Below, piece after piece: positions 21,791 through 30,265 of a DNA stretch of 64,000 nucleotides. The stretch is taken from NCBI GenBank assembly GCA_037903475.1, contig JBAJFG010000229.1, positions 62,001 to 126,000 on the forward strand. Reading direction: 5' to 3'. The DNA is from Ancylostoma caninum. Its lineage: Eukaryota; Nematoda; Chromadorea; Rhabditida; Ancylostomatidae. Numbering within the stretch: the first letter of the stretch is position 1; each line of letters begins with the position of its first letter. Under the pieces are notes generated by a model. It had not been told where the DNA came from. It did not search any database and saw nothing but the letters and a program-made list of their open reading frames with translations. The position numbers and the translations under genes were made by a program.

Positions 21791-24700
21791 GGGTCTAATT
21801 AGCCATGTCCGCGGATCGTTCTCTAACCATCTGGGTCCTCTCACCCAGTCGTGCTCACTAATGAGCTTTGCAGTGGTGCCTCGAGTTCCAACGTCTGCTG
21901 GATTATTATGCGTTGGAATATGAAAGAAGTGTACGGAGACAGATTTCATCTCAATTTCGGTTTTCAATTTCCAGATTCGATCTTTCTGGTTGGTGACAAA
22001 CGTCGGTAGCTTGCGCGAAGAGTTTATCCACTGAAGCGCAATTTCGCTATCACTAGCAATATTTATGTTGTTGATATTTATATTCATTGAATCAAGAATA
22101 TTTTTTGCCATACGTAATGCAATTAAAACTCCCAGCAATTCCAATCGTGGAATTGTTTGTTGGATCTTTTTTGGAGTTAATTTGCTTTTTCCACTAATCA
22201 ATTGAGTGACCTCATTAGTGTTTTCGCACCTTACATACGCGCACGTTGCAATGGCTATCTTGCTAGCATCACAGAACACCCACAAACATTTATTTGAGGT
22301 GCGAGAATACGTTGAATGGAAAATATAACGTGGCGCTCGTATACAAGCATTATTTATTTCTTGAGCTGTTGATTTCCACTTCAGGCATAGTTGCTCAGGA
22401 ACAGGATCTTTCCACTCAATTCCAGTACAGTAAATTTCTCTCATCAAAGACTTAAGTCTGATAATTAGCGGACTAGAGAGACCAATGGGATCGTAAATAG
22501 AATTTATTTGGCTGACAATATCACGCTTTGTCAGGCACTCTTTCGATGGAATGTTCACTTTTACTACGAATTCGTCAATGTTACTGTCGTAGTGGACCCC
22601 GAGAAACTTGATCATGCCAGCTGGCGCTCTGTCTTCCTGAGGAATAGCGGCATTTACTACCGTTGAATTTGAAATATACTCGCGTAAATTCATGCCAATT
22701 TCATGAAAAATTTTCTTTGAAGCAACGTATTTTTCCAATGCTTCTTCTTCGGTATCAGCACAGAGAAGAATATTATCTACATAAATATTCTTTGCGATTT
22801 CCAATGAAATTGGAGTATTTTTCAGGTTAAGGTATGCCAAAATAGCCATATTTAGAATGCTGGGTGCTGAGGTATTCCCGAATGGCAATCGATTAAATCG
22901 ATATTCCACTATATTTTCTCGAGTTAGAGACTTATTCAGATCTTCCAACCATAAAAAGCGACATAAATCTTTGTGCTCATTTATGAGTCTAATTTGTGTA
23001 AAAGCTCCTTCAATATCGCATAGAAGGATAATTTTGCTTGTTCGACTTGCAATTAAAATGTCGTGAATTTTATTTACGAATGATTCTCCTGTGTAGATCA
23101 CGTCATTCAAGGAAAGTTGTCCAATTCTTTTTGAGGATGCATCAAAAACTATCCTCAATGGTTTGCTTTTTTCCGGTTTCCAAACTCCAGAATGTGGCAT
23201 GTAGTAGATGCCAGCCGCACTGTCAGTTTGCTCAGTGACTCTCTCAACTACTCCTTTCTGGATATATTCAGCGATGATTTTCGCGTACCATTCACTTTGG
23301 TTAGGGTTGTTAGCTAACTGCCTTTGTAAAGAAATCAGTCGACGGTATGCTATTGCGTAATTGTCGGCCAGATCGATTACATTGTCCTTTAAAGGAAAAG
23401 GTACTGTAACTACACCATTTTCAAAGGATATGGTTTTTGAATACTTTTCGAAGTACTCGAATGTATTTTCGTCCTTCTTGCATTCTGCTGTAGATATTCC
23501 CAACCCATCAAGTTCAAATATCTTCTGCAAAATCTCAGATTCGCTTTGTTCGTGAACGAGGCTGAGGCCATGTGTTATCTGAGGCTCCTCGTTTGTTGAG
23601 TGAGTTGACCCCTTGCCATGTATCGTAGGTCCGAAGACAGTGCGCGCGATGCGCAAACCAGATGGCAGAGTGACAGTGTCTATATTGTTTACGAGATCGT
23701 AATAGTAATCTAAACCCACTAATATTTGCGGGTTTTGATGTTCACCGCGAACTCTGGGATTGCTTATGCAAATTTCTTTATCTTGGAGAAATTGCTTATC
23801 CGAATCGCTAAGACGAGCAGAGGAAAAACCATTGGTTATTACTGGTTTCGTTTGAATTATCAAATTCAGCTCTTTACCGAAAACGTTGCTGATTTTCAAC
23901 GAGACAATCTTTGTTTGGTACTTTTCAGTATGTCCACCTATACCGGACATAGTGCAGATTTCCGTTTTCTGCGCCTCAAGACCAAATTCTTTTGCGGTTT
24001 GCTCTCGAATAATGGTTTTATGAGCTCCTGTGTCGAAGAAAAACAGGAGTTTTTCGAACTGTCCAGTGTTGTGATTCCACACATTTCCCTCCGCTGTCAT
24101 CAAGACCACCTGCTCTTTTCTCTTATCGATGTGAACGCAACCCTCGGATAATTGGTTAGCTTCATCATTGGCTGTATGAGAATTTGTCTGCTGATTCCTG
24201 CGGACCGCATTGTTGCGCAATCCGTATTGGTTACGAGGAGCACTCGTATTTCCCGCAGCAGGCGCGGTATTTGAAGTCCCCTGATTGCGCAATCGACTTG
24301 GCGCATTGTACCTGGGTCTGTTACCATCATTTGTACCAGAAATGCAGAGACTCACATCGTGCATCCTGCCACATTTGGGGCAATTTGGTCTTTGGCAGTT
24401 GAAACTGTTGTGTTTATCAGAGAAACATTTCCAACATTGTTTAGCTTCTATCACTATATCCCTTCTTGTTTTAATATCAGAAACTGTTCGGCAGTTTCCT
24501 GAATTGTGGTCTGAACTGCCACAGAAATGACAAACTTTTCCGATTTTCGGGGATTCTGTAGCATCTGGCACAAAGCGCCTTATACTAGGTTCATTTTCAA
24601 ACCTTACGCGGTTTTTCAAACGCGTATCTACGAATTTTTTTGCATTGATTTCCTTTTCGAGATGGTCCATTACATCTTCGATCTTTACTTCGTCTTGATC

Positions 24701-25765
24701 TTGTATTGTAACAAGAACATTTTTTACAATGGTGTACGGAAATTTTTCTAAAATTTTCTCTGTCCACATCGCATCCTGCATTTGGGGTATATTTTGCCCA
24801 GCAGAGATCATCTGGTTCATTAACATTCGTATTTTGTCGAATATGAGCATGCAGCTGTCAGCATTGTTCTTTGCAGCTGGTAGATCAATCAATTTTTGAA
24901 CAATTTTTGCTCTATTAGTCGGCTTATTGCCGTATTTCTTTTTTAGTGCATTAATCATCCACTTATAATTTTGTGGAATCAGTTGGATGCCTTTTACGGC
25001 TGTTTCGGCCCTTCCTTTAAGGCTATCTCTGAGTAGGAGCATTTTCTCGACTGTACTCAGAACTTTACTTTGGTCTACGAGTGTCTCGTAGATTGCCCAA
25101 AACTCGGGGAAATCTTCTTCATCCCCGAAAAATCGTGGCAATTTAAGTTGTCTTGGTTTGAGAGTGCGACATATAACATCTTCGTCGTCTTCTCTACTTC
25201 GTTCCGAATTGGAACTGTCCTCTGAAAGCCATATTGCATCGCTTGGCGAAAGAGGAGTGTCTTCAGGTTCGTCGGCGATACCTGGTCCTGACGTAGTAGC
25301 TTGGTCTACGTTTGCTTCAGTTTTTCCTGGAATTTTTGTCTTTTTGGGCTCTTTGTGAGCTATTCCCATTTTTCTGGCAAGTTTTCCCATTTGATTCCTG
25401 GCTTCAGTAACCCTTGCACTTAGTATGTAAATCATTTCGTTGGCTTTCGCAATTTTTTCCGTGAATTGTGTATCATTTTCGATCTCCTCAACTTCATTTG
25501 TGAGATCCTTTTTGTTCCCCTTTGTTCTCGCTTCTTCAAAGTCTTTTTGAAGCTTGTCGATTAATGACTGCAGAGCATTTCTGCTCATTTTTATTGTTTC
25601 AATACTCCCAGATAGCAAATTTATTGCGCTCATGTACTCCTCATAATTCTCTTCGTCTGTTCCGGAAGGTTTTACTTCTTCTGAGTACGTGGAATATTTT
25701 TCCAATAGTGACTGTAGCGTTTTAGCACTCAACGCTATCGATTTTTTGTGAAAAACCAGCGTCAT
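21743..25765 (-). CDS. BEL/Pao Gag-protease-reverse transcriptase-RNase H
   Basis: 1340 codons. Gag: predicted coiled coil at about 45-130, an acidic linker to 200, a capsid-like region (about 205-385), then three CCHC zinc knuckles at C412-C425, C444-C457 and C462-C474. The aspartic protease motif DTGAH is at 578-582. Reverse transcriptase covers about 790-1060 with D917 in CDIEGAF; the active-site box reads YVDN (995-998) where most retroviral-type RTs have YVDD. RNase H shows D1166, E1209, D1239 and D1291. The start at 25765 lies 163 nt from the 5' LTR edge, a normal leader length. The frame ends shortly after RNase H because of a frameshift near 21745-21800. In a functional copy the polyprotein would run on into the integrase. 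Confidence 0.93.
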   Translation of the reverse strand: MTLVFHKKSIALSAKTLQSLLEKYSTYSEEVKPSGTDEENYEEYMSAINLLSGSIETIKMSRNALQSLIDKLQKDFEEARTKGNKKDLTNEVEEIENDTQFTEKIAKANEMIYILSARVTEARNQMGKLARKMGIAHKEPKKTKIPGKTEANVDQATTSGPGIADEPEDTPLSPSDAIWLSEDSSNSERSREDDEDVICRTLKPRQLKLPRFFGDEEDFPEFWAIYETLVDQSKVLSTVEKMLLLRDSLKGRAETAVKGIQLIPQNYKWMINALKKKYGNKPTNRAKIVQKLIDLPAAKNNADSCMLIFDKIRMLMNQMISAGQNIPQMQDAMWTEKILEKFPYTIVKNVLVTIQDQDEVKIEDVMDHLEKEINAKKFVDTRLKNRVRFENEPSIRRFVPDATESPKIGKVCHFCGSSDHNSGNCRTVSDIKTRRDIVIEAKQCWKCFSDKHNSFNCQRPNCPKCGRMHDVSLCISGTNDGNRPRYNAPSRLRNQGTSNTAPAAGNTSAPRNQYGLRNNAVRRNQQTNSHTANDEANQLSEGCVHIDKRKEQVVLMTAEGNVWNHNTGQFEKLLFFFDTGAHKTIIREQTAKEFGLEAQKTEICTMSGIGGHTEKYQTKIVSLKISNVFGKELNLIIQTKPVITNGFSSARLSDSDKQFLQDKEICISNPRVRGEHQNPQILVGLDYYYDLVNNIDTVTLPSGLRIARTVFGPTIHGKGSTHSTNEEPQITHGLSLVHEQSESEILQKIFELDGLGISTAECKKDENTFEYFEKYSKTISFENGVVTVPFPLKDNVIDLADNYAIAYRRLISLQRQLANNPNQSEWYAKIIAEYIQKGVVERVTEQTDSAAGIYYMPHSGVWKPEKSKPLRIVFDASSKRIGQLSLNDVIYTGESFVNKIHDILIASRTSKIILLCDIEGAFTQIRLINEHKDLCRFLWLEDLNKSLTRENIVEYRFNRLPFGNTSAPSILNMAILAYLNLKNTPISLEIAKNIYVDNILLCADTEEEALEKYVASKKIFHEIGMNLREYISNSTVVNAAIPQEDRAPAGMIKFLGVHYDSNIDEFVVKVNIPSKECLTKRDIVSQINSIYDPIGLSSPLIIRLKSLMREIYCTGIEWKDPVPEQLCLKWKSTAQEINNACIRAPRYIFHSTYSRTSNKCLWVFCDASKIAIATCAYVRCENTNEVTQLISGKSKLTPKKIQQTIPRLELLGVLIALRMAKNILDSMNININNINIASDSEIALQWINSSRKLPTFVTNQKDRIWKLKTEIEMKSVSVHFFHIPTHNNPADVGTRGTTAKLISEHDWVRGPRWLENDPRTWLIRPILRLPVCAQISYAKK

Positions 25766-25912
25766 CGCTTGTTCTGTGATGTAACAGCGATGGCAGACTG
25801 CCGGCAGTGACGATAGACTGCACCAGACAGATTAAGCAGCTAGGGGCTTGCTGCTGCCAGCGATGGGTGGGCTGGACTTTGCGATCCGTTTGAGGATCTC
25901 GGCTTTTTATTA

Positions 25913-25925
25913 GGCCGATGCACCA
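25913..25925 (-). other. Primer binding site matching tRNA-Gly 3' end
   Basis: Three bases inside the 5' LTR, the plus strand reads GGCCGATGCACCA, the 3' end of nematode tRNA-Gly(GCC) including CCA. On the element strand this is TGGTGCATCGGCC, as expected for priming minus-strand cDNA. The tRNA identity is from my knowledge of the conserved tRNA-Gly acceptor stem. Confidence 0.8.
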
Positions 25926-25928
25926 AAA

Positions 25929-26211
25929 TGTACTGGCGCGTAGGATTCTAGGCTCCTACCTTCACACCAGTTACTAGTGTGGAGGGATCTGATCCCTTAG
26001 ACGGTGGTTCTGTGATAATAACAAGATTTATCTGCGATTTTATCCACAAGTGCTCGCTATGAGCCACGAAAACAGGAATAATGCGGGAGGGCGGTCGTCT
26101 TGGTGAGATACCGCCCTCTATCTTGATTATATGTTCACAATATGGACCACAAAGGCACAAAGGATCGCACATCTGGGACTTTTAGAGCGTCCTGATGCAA
26201 ATATCAAGACA
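25929..26211 (-). repeat. 5' LTR of the BEL/Pao element
   Basis: 283 bp, paired with 17159-17441. In element orientation it starts TGTC and ends TACA. Flanked outside by TTTTA (26212-26216). The promoter should lie here; no unambiguous TATA box was noted. Confidence 0.93.
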
Positions 26212-26250
26212 TTTTAGTTTAATTCATGGACCACGTCTTCTCTTCTTTAG

Positions 26251-26763
26251 CTTATCTCGTTCTCTGGATTTGACGAAAGCGAAAGAGCCGCTATGAAATT
26301 CATGGTGGAAACGATGGGAGCGAAGTTTACTAAGTACCTTAGCCGTCATAACAACTTGCTCATAGCTAAATCGTGAGTATTCGAACTTGCTTCCAGATAA
26401 ACTCCGAAATTATTTCCCCCATTCGGTCCTTCTGATTTTTTAAATTTTCTTAATGCTTGACGTCTAAGGAGGTCGAGAATTTACGTTTTCAACTTCCAGA
26501 GCTGGTGTGGAGAAGGTCGAGAAGGCTCGGGAATGGGATATCCCAGTTGTGAACTACCAATGGCTGGCTGGTAATTATGCTGGACAGAGGGTAGAGGTCG
26601 ATAACCAGCGATATCAGGTCCGGAATTTGTTTGCTATACTCATTTCATTTTCACGTGCGTAAAGTTCAATATCTTTTGTTTTACTTGGGTCAACCGTGTG
26701 AAGGCGTCTCACCAGGTCCGTACGCTCTTGAAATGATCAACGATCAGTTCAAGCAGCTTCTCC
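26251..26763 (+). CDS. PTIP-like gene: second visible BRCT (three exons)
   Basis: The exon at 26251-26372 (ISFSGFDESERAAMKFMVET, then MGAKFTKYLSRHNNLLIAKS) continues in 26500-26654 (EKAREWDIPVVNYQWLAG). This follows the BRCT plan and matches vertebrate PTIP BRCT4, including the tandem-BRCT EKAKEW-type helix and the terminal W. The next junction is less certain. Reading on to donor GTGCGT at 26655 and rejoining at acceptor TCACCAG before 26716 keeps frame. Donor GTCCGG at 26618 would suit the homologues better but leaves the phase wrong. The exon at 26716-26763 (YALEMINDQFKQLL) ends before GTGAGT. Confidence 0.8.
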
Positions 26764-26830
26764 GTGAGTTTCATCTCCGTTCTCCGTACTTCTTTTTAAC
26801 TTGAAAATGTCCAGGCATTATTATTTTCAG

Positions 26831-26939
26831 TTGCATGGAAAATGCCAGTTATTGTATCACCGGAGCAATGGCGGCGTTCGTTTGATACCAAGCAAGCTGT
26901 GGAAAATGATGAAGGAGTGTTCCCAAACAAGAAACTGCG
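26831..26939 (+). CDS. PTIP-like gene: exon after the BRCT4-like domain
   Basis: Acceptor TTATTTTCAG, donor GTAAAT; enters phase 2, leaves phase 2. Codes AWKMPVIVSPEQWRRSFDTK and a charged tail. The AW-[KR]-[MV]-P motif aligns with the segment that closes the tandem BRCT in vertebrate PTIP, which supports the family call. Confidence 0.8.
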
Positions 26940-27150
26940 GTAAATTTTTTATTCATGTGGTGTTACACATGATTACACATATGTCTTTTCTCTTTCACTT
27001 CATTATTTGTTCCTCTTCCTTATTTCTTCCTTTTCACTGCGGTCTTTTTTTTTAATGAAAAAAGTTTCTGATGCATTAGCTAGCCTGAAATATGGCCCTT
27101 TATCGGACCAACTACTAGACATGCTTCTACTACCACCCATTTTTCTTCAG

Positions 27151-27215
27151 AGCACAATCATCACCTCCAAGTGAGGCGGAAATTGCTGCCAAAGCCGAGG
27201 AACGTAAAAAAGATG
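27151..27215 (+). CDS. PTIP-like gene: 5' half of the exon split by the Mutator-like element
   Basis: Acceptor ATTTTTCTTCAG. Codes a charged linker (SPPSEAEIAAKAEERKKD). It stops being host sequence at 27215, the end of the left AAAAAGATG duplication. Reading on into the element adds about 11 codons, then TGA at 27251-27253. Confidence 0.8.
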
Positions 27216-27658
27216 GGAGGGCGCGCGTTTGGGCTCAGCTAAAAAAGGTGTGAATATCCGCGTGGCTAACGATGCCCCGCGGATATTCACACTTTGCGCA
27301 TCCACCAAGTGACAGGCTCAAGCAAAGGAGCGTGGTCGCAACGAGTTCGACCGAAGGCCCCTACCACGAGCGCGATCGAGGCTCGCCGCGCGGCGGGAAA
27401 CTCGGGCAACGGCGCCGCGCGCGGCCGCGGCTCTGGATGGGTGCAGCAACGTGGAATAACTATCCACCTCAAGTGATACACAAATAATCAGCCTTGAATT
27501 CGCATAGCATCAGGCACATGCCGAAATCCTACCTAGATTATGAAATATCCATATCTCTGTTTTACAAAGCTTGAAAGGAATGATAACCTGTTTCACGTGA
27601 AATCTGGCATTATACCTGGCAACTCTATTTGTTAATGTAGGAATGAAAAGCATCTGTA
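27216..27658 (+). repeat. Left long terminal inverted repeat of the Mutator-like element
   Basis: Pairs with 29037-29482. Contains the potential splice donor AAAAAAG-GTGTGA (cut at 27247/27248) and a subterminal hairpin at 27248-27293 with arms GTGTGAATATCCGCG and CGCGGATATTCACAC. Confidence 0.88.
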
Positions 27659-29036
27659 GTATGTTTGGAACCGAATGAAAATCGAATAACACAGTTCATT
27701 CAACTTAGTTTGCTCAGTTTAGAGCCACCATCCGAAAAGTTGCAAAGTTGAGAAGAATTTAAGTACCAAAACCTTGTGGTCATCCATCTTCTCTCTCTCC
27801 CCCCCCCCCCCCTCTTCGGCATGAAATTATAGCAGTGATGGAGATAAGAATTTGGGGAGAGAGAATCATTGGAGTGAATGGCAGTAGCGAAATGAAATAA
27901 TATTTAGGGCAAGAAGATAGTACAATACGATGACAAAACGACAGTATGCTACATAAATAGGCACATGAACTACACCAAACTGATTAGGAGTTTTCAAGTC
28001 TGTAGTTTAAATAAGATTTAAATAAGAATGTGATTTGAATTTTAAAAAAAAGAATTAAGGAACTATAATCTTCACCTAAGGGTTATTTGACATGCTGATT
28101 ACGGATCTGACAGCTATTCTGTATCAAAATGCCATTTTTGAAGCGTTCCAAGCATGTATGTGATTTTTAGAATCTTCTGAAACATTGTAAGCTAAGGCTA
28201 CTTGACGTTTTTATCTCGAATACGTTTTGTATCGTGATGATCTTTTCTAACAACTGAGAAGCATGGTGGGTGTAATTTCTTTTCTAAAACTACTCGAGTT
28301 ATACTTATAAAGTAAAGTTGAAATTTCTAAACTACAAAGGAATCCTCTGGATGACGAAGCTTGCTTCTAAAAAGAGTGTTGAGCTCCTCCTTCGTGTGCA
28401 GAAACTTTTTCAAAAAGATCCCGACACACACAAAAACTTTTTTTACGATTCTCTGCTCTCTATTTTGTCACAAGAAAATATATGAAAAATAAAATGTTTC
28501 CTGTGGGGGAACAATTTTATGTAATAATTGAGATTCTTTATGAATATTACTAAATACAAGTTCGTTCCACATTTCTCGCTCAGAGTACGCAGTCCATTTC
28601 ACTGTTGCATTCTTAGTTTTGGAAAATCAATGCTAACTAAACAGTGAGAGAGTGTCGATCTGACGGCATTGTATCCTAGAGGTACGCCTGCAGGCACAGC
28701 ACGTACCTGCGGGGCCTTTCTTACACCTCATCTGGCGATGGATTCATGATCGATTGCGTTGGAGAAAATGCAAATGTAAATGGAGAACAAGAAATTCTAG
28801 AAAAATCCTAGAAAGCATCCTATGTAGTGATGAGCTTCGCTGGCTTAACGTTCAATTTCTTAGAACCGTCGAACTTTTTTAAAATTTGAATTGCGATTTT
28901 ATTTGAACTTTCTTGGACATCACTCCTCAATTTCTCGACTTCCGCTTCCCCCTTAATCTCTTCATATGGGCTCGGTATGTGAGCTTGCGATGGGTGTGGC
29001 CGCTATCCGCTGCAGCAAACACGCAAAATCTCCGAT

Positions 29037-29482
29037 CAGATGCGTTTCATTCCTACACTAACAAATAGAGTTGTCAGGTATAATGCCAGGTTTCAGAAAC
29101 AGGTTATCATTCCTTTCAAGTTTTGTAAAACAGAGATATGGATATTTCATAATCTAGGTAGGATTTCGGCATGTGCCTGATGCTATGCGAATTCAAGGCT
29201 GATTATTTGTGTATCATTTGAGGTGGATAGTTATTCCACGTTGCTGCACCCATCCAGAGCCGCGGCCGCGCGCGGCGCCGTTGTCCGAGTTTCCCGCAGC
29301 GCGGCGAGCCTCGATCGCGCTCGTGGTAGGGGCCTTCGGTCGAACGCGTTGCGACCACGCCCCTTTGCTCGAGTCTACACGGCTGTCACTTGGTGGATGC
29401 GCAAGGTGTGAATATCCGTGAGGCATCGTTAGCCACGCGGATATTCACACCTTTTTTAGCTGAGCCCAAACGCCCCGCCGCC
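29037..29482 (-). repeat. Right long terminal inverted repeat of the Mutator-like element
   Basis: Inverse of 27216-27658, with a few substitutions and an 8-bp difference near 29370. Holds the matching hairpin at 29406-29451. Because it is inverted, it presents a nematode-like acceptor CACCTTTTTTAG ending 29459. Confidence 0.88.
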
Positions 29483-29491
29483 AAAAAGATG

Positions 29492-29566
29492 GCCGTGATC
29501 ATCCAGTTTATGTGGTTGCCTTTTGTGGAATAGACGAGGAGAATAAGCATGTGCTTACGCAGGTTG
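29492..29566 (+). CDS. PTIP-like gene: 3' half of the split exon, start of a further BRCT
   Basis: Resumes the host frame after the right AAAAAGATG. Joined without the element, the codons read KKD-GRDHPVYVVAFCGIDEEN, which resembles the start of PTIP BRCT5 (PFVLFTGF type). I end it before GTACCC at 29567 because that phase matches the next exon; GTTGGT at 29563 is an alternative but would not. Confidence 0.7.
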
Positions 29567-29647
29567 GTACCCTTTGCTTAGTCACTCATTCTCAGAGAGA
29601 ACTGTAGAAAACATGAACAAAACATCAGTACCGGCACCACCTGAAAG

Positions 29648-29715
29648 CCACAACATTTAGCACTGGTCTGCGGCGCCGCGATGGTGCAGCGCGGCAGACC
29701 ACCTCAGTGTTGTGG
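29648..29715. repeat. Hairpin (CTGGTCTGC family), copy 1
   Basis: CCACAACA...CTGGTCTGC at 29648-29671 faces GCAGACCA...TGTTGTGG at 29694-29715. It lies in the last intron of the PTIP-like gene. The inner stem motif recurs at 32993. Confidence 0.8.
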
Positions 29716-29849
29716 TTGTCAGCGTTGGCTGAATGTGAACTTTTAGTGCAGGGAACTTTAAGCTGTAATGTGTTTTTGCTATCTTTCCCTTCAATTCTTT
29801 CAAGCTAAACCATTTCTATTTTTTTCCAGTTGAGAATTATTATTTACAG

Positions 29850-30043
29850 CTGTTTACAACACCGACCTTGTGCTCATAGCCCTTATGAGACAAGAATTGG
29901 AACCACATCCGCTCTACCGAGTGAGTACTGCTTCCTTAGCACGCCCTCCAGCACCTCAACCGCCACCAGGTCACCCACATTTCCGGCCGATGCCACCGCG
30001 ACCAGTTGTTGAGCAGCCACAGCCGCACAGGGTTAAAGCTTAA
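29850..30043 (+). CDS. PTIP-like gene: last exon, C-terminus
   Basis: Acceptor TTATTTACAG ending 29849, phase 2. Codes AVYNTDLVLIALMRQELEPH, which resembles the final helix of PTIP BRCT6, then an extra P-rich tail (SLARPPAPQPPPGHPHFRPM and so on) ending in TAA at 30041-30043. The tail is not in vertebrate PTIP. Between this and the previous exon there is too little sequence for the rest of BRCT5 and most of BRCT6. Confidence 0.75.
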
Positions 30044-30265
30044 AGCGACTTCATTTGCACTAACTAAACCCTGTGAGGAGTATGGATTTTGTTATTTGTT
30101 GCTACCGATTGCCTTACTTCTGCTCAAACTCACAGTTTTTTTTGGATCTCACCTTTATTGATCTCGCAATTCTTGTAATTGCTGAAAGTACATTTCTACG
30201 GGTAATTGTATGTATTTAATGTATTTTTTACATTAATAATTTGAATAAAGATGCAGAGATGGTCA
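30044..30265 (+). other. 3' UTR with poly(A) signal of the PTIP-like gene
   Basis: AATAAA at 30244-30249, about 200 nt after the stop, in T/A-rich sequence. This is the only good signal nearby. Confidence 0.6.

Larger units (their letters stand above)
17159..26211 (-). mobile_element. BEL/Pao LTR retrotransposon with env-like gene (9053 bp)
   Basis: Two 283-bp LTRs in direct orientation are flanked by the 5-bp duplication TTTTA (17154-17158 and 26212-26216). On the minus strand the order is LTR, tRNA-Gly primer site, gag-protease-RT-RNase H, integrase, env-like region, LTR. This order and the Pao-type RT/RNase H/integrase features identify BEL/Pao. By eye I count four differences between the LTRs, so the insertion is fairly recent. 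Two frameshifts, at about 21745-21800 and about 21255-21270, separate the pol parts into three frames, so this copy is probably not autonomous now. Nematode BEL elements with env-like genes are known (the Tas and Cer7 groups). Confidence 0.95.
17025..26250 (+). other. Host intron carrying the BEL/Pao insertion
   Basis: Donor GTGCGT at 17025 and acceptor CTTCTTTAG ending 26250. Without the element and one TTTTA copy, the intron is about 168 bp (17025-17158 plus 26217-26250), normal for this gene. The element lies antisense to the host gene. Confidence 0.85.
27216..29482. mobile_element. Mutator-like non-autonomous DNA element (2267 bp) inside a coding exon
   Basis: Left and right 18-bp tips match at 14 of 18 positions when one is inverted (ending CGTTTGGG/CCCAAACG), and the inverted arms then continue for about 445 bp each. 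The target duplication is 9 bp, AAAAAGATG, at 27207-27215 and 29483-29491. A 9-bp duplication and long arms are typical of Mutator-like (MULE) elements. The interior (about 27660-29035) is A/T-rich with no open frame worth noting, so a transposase must come from elsewhere. The arms have a strongly G/C-rich block (27330-27450; 29260-29370) unlike the host. Confidence 0.85.
16180..30043 (+). pseudogene. PTIP/PAXIP1-like BRCT-repeat gene (3' part), exon interrupted by a transposon
   Basis: The spliced exons code about 446 residues: a P/M/Q-rich linker, then BRCT repeats, then a P-rich tail. Order, spacing and several motifs match the C-terminal half of metazoan PTIP, a nuclear scaffold that binds phosphoproteins at DNA damage sites and, in many animals, the MLL3/4 H3K4 methyltransferase complex. 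Exons: 16180-16305, 16388-16486, 16619-16827, 16887-17024, 26251-26372, 26500-26654 (or -26617), 26716-26763, 26831-26939, 27151-27215 joined to 29492-29566, and 29850-30043. All proposed junction phases agree. The N-terminal part lies upstream of the window or was not found. Two insertions split the locus: a BEL/Pao element in an intron and a Mutator-like element in an exon. The exonic one adds stops by every simple route, so I label the locus disrupted; a functional allele may exist. Against PTIP, most of BRCT5 and BRCT6 are missing. Family assignment is inferred from motifs, not from a search. Confidence 0.75.

Noticed and set aside
27272..27487. R/G/P-rich frames in both arms of the Mutator-like element
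   Set aside because: They follow the G/C-rich block and differ between the arms; no domain.
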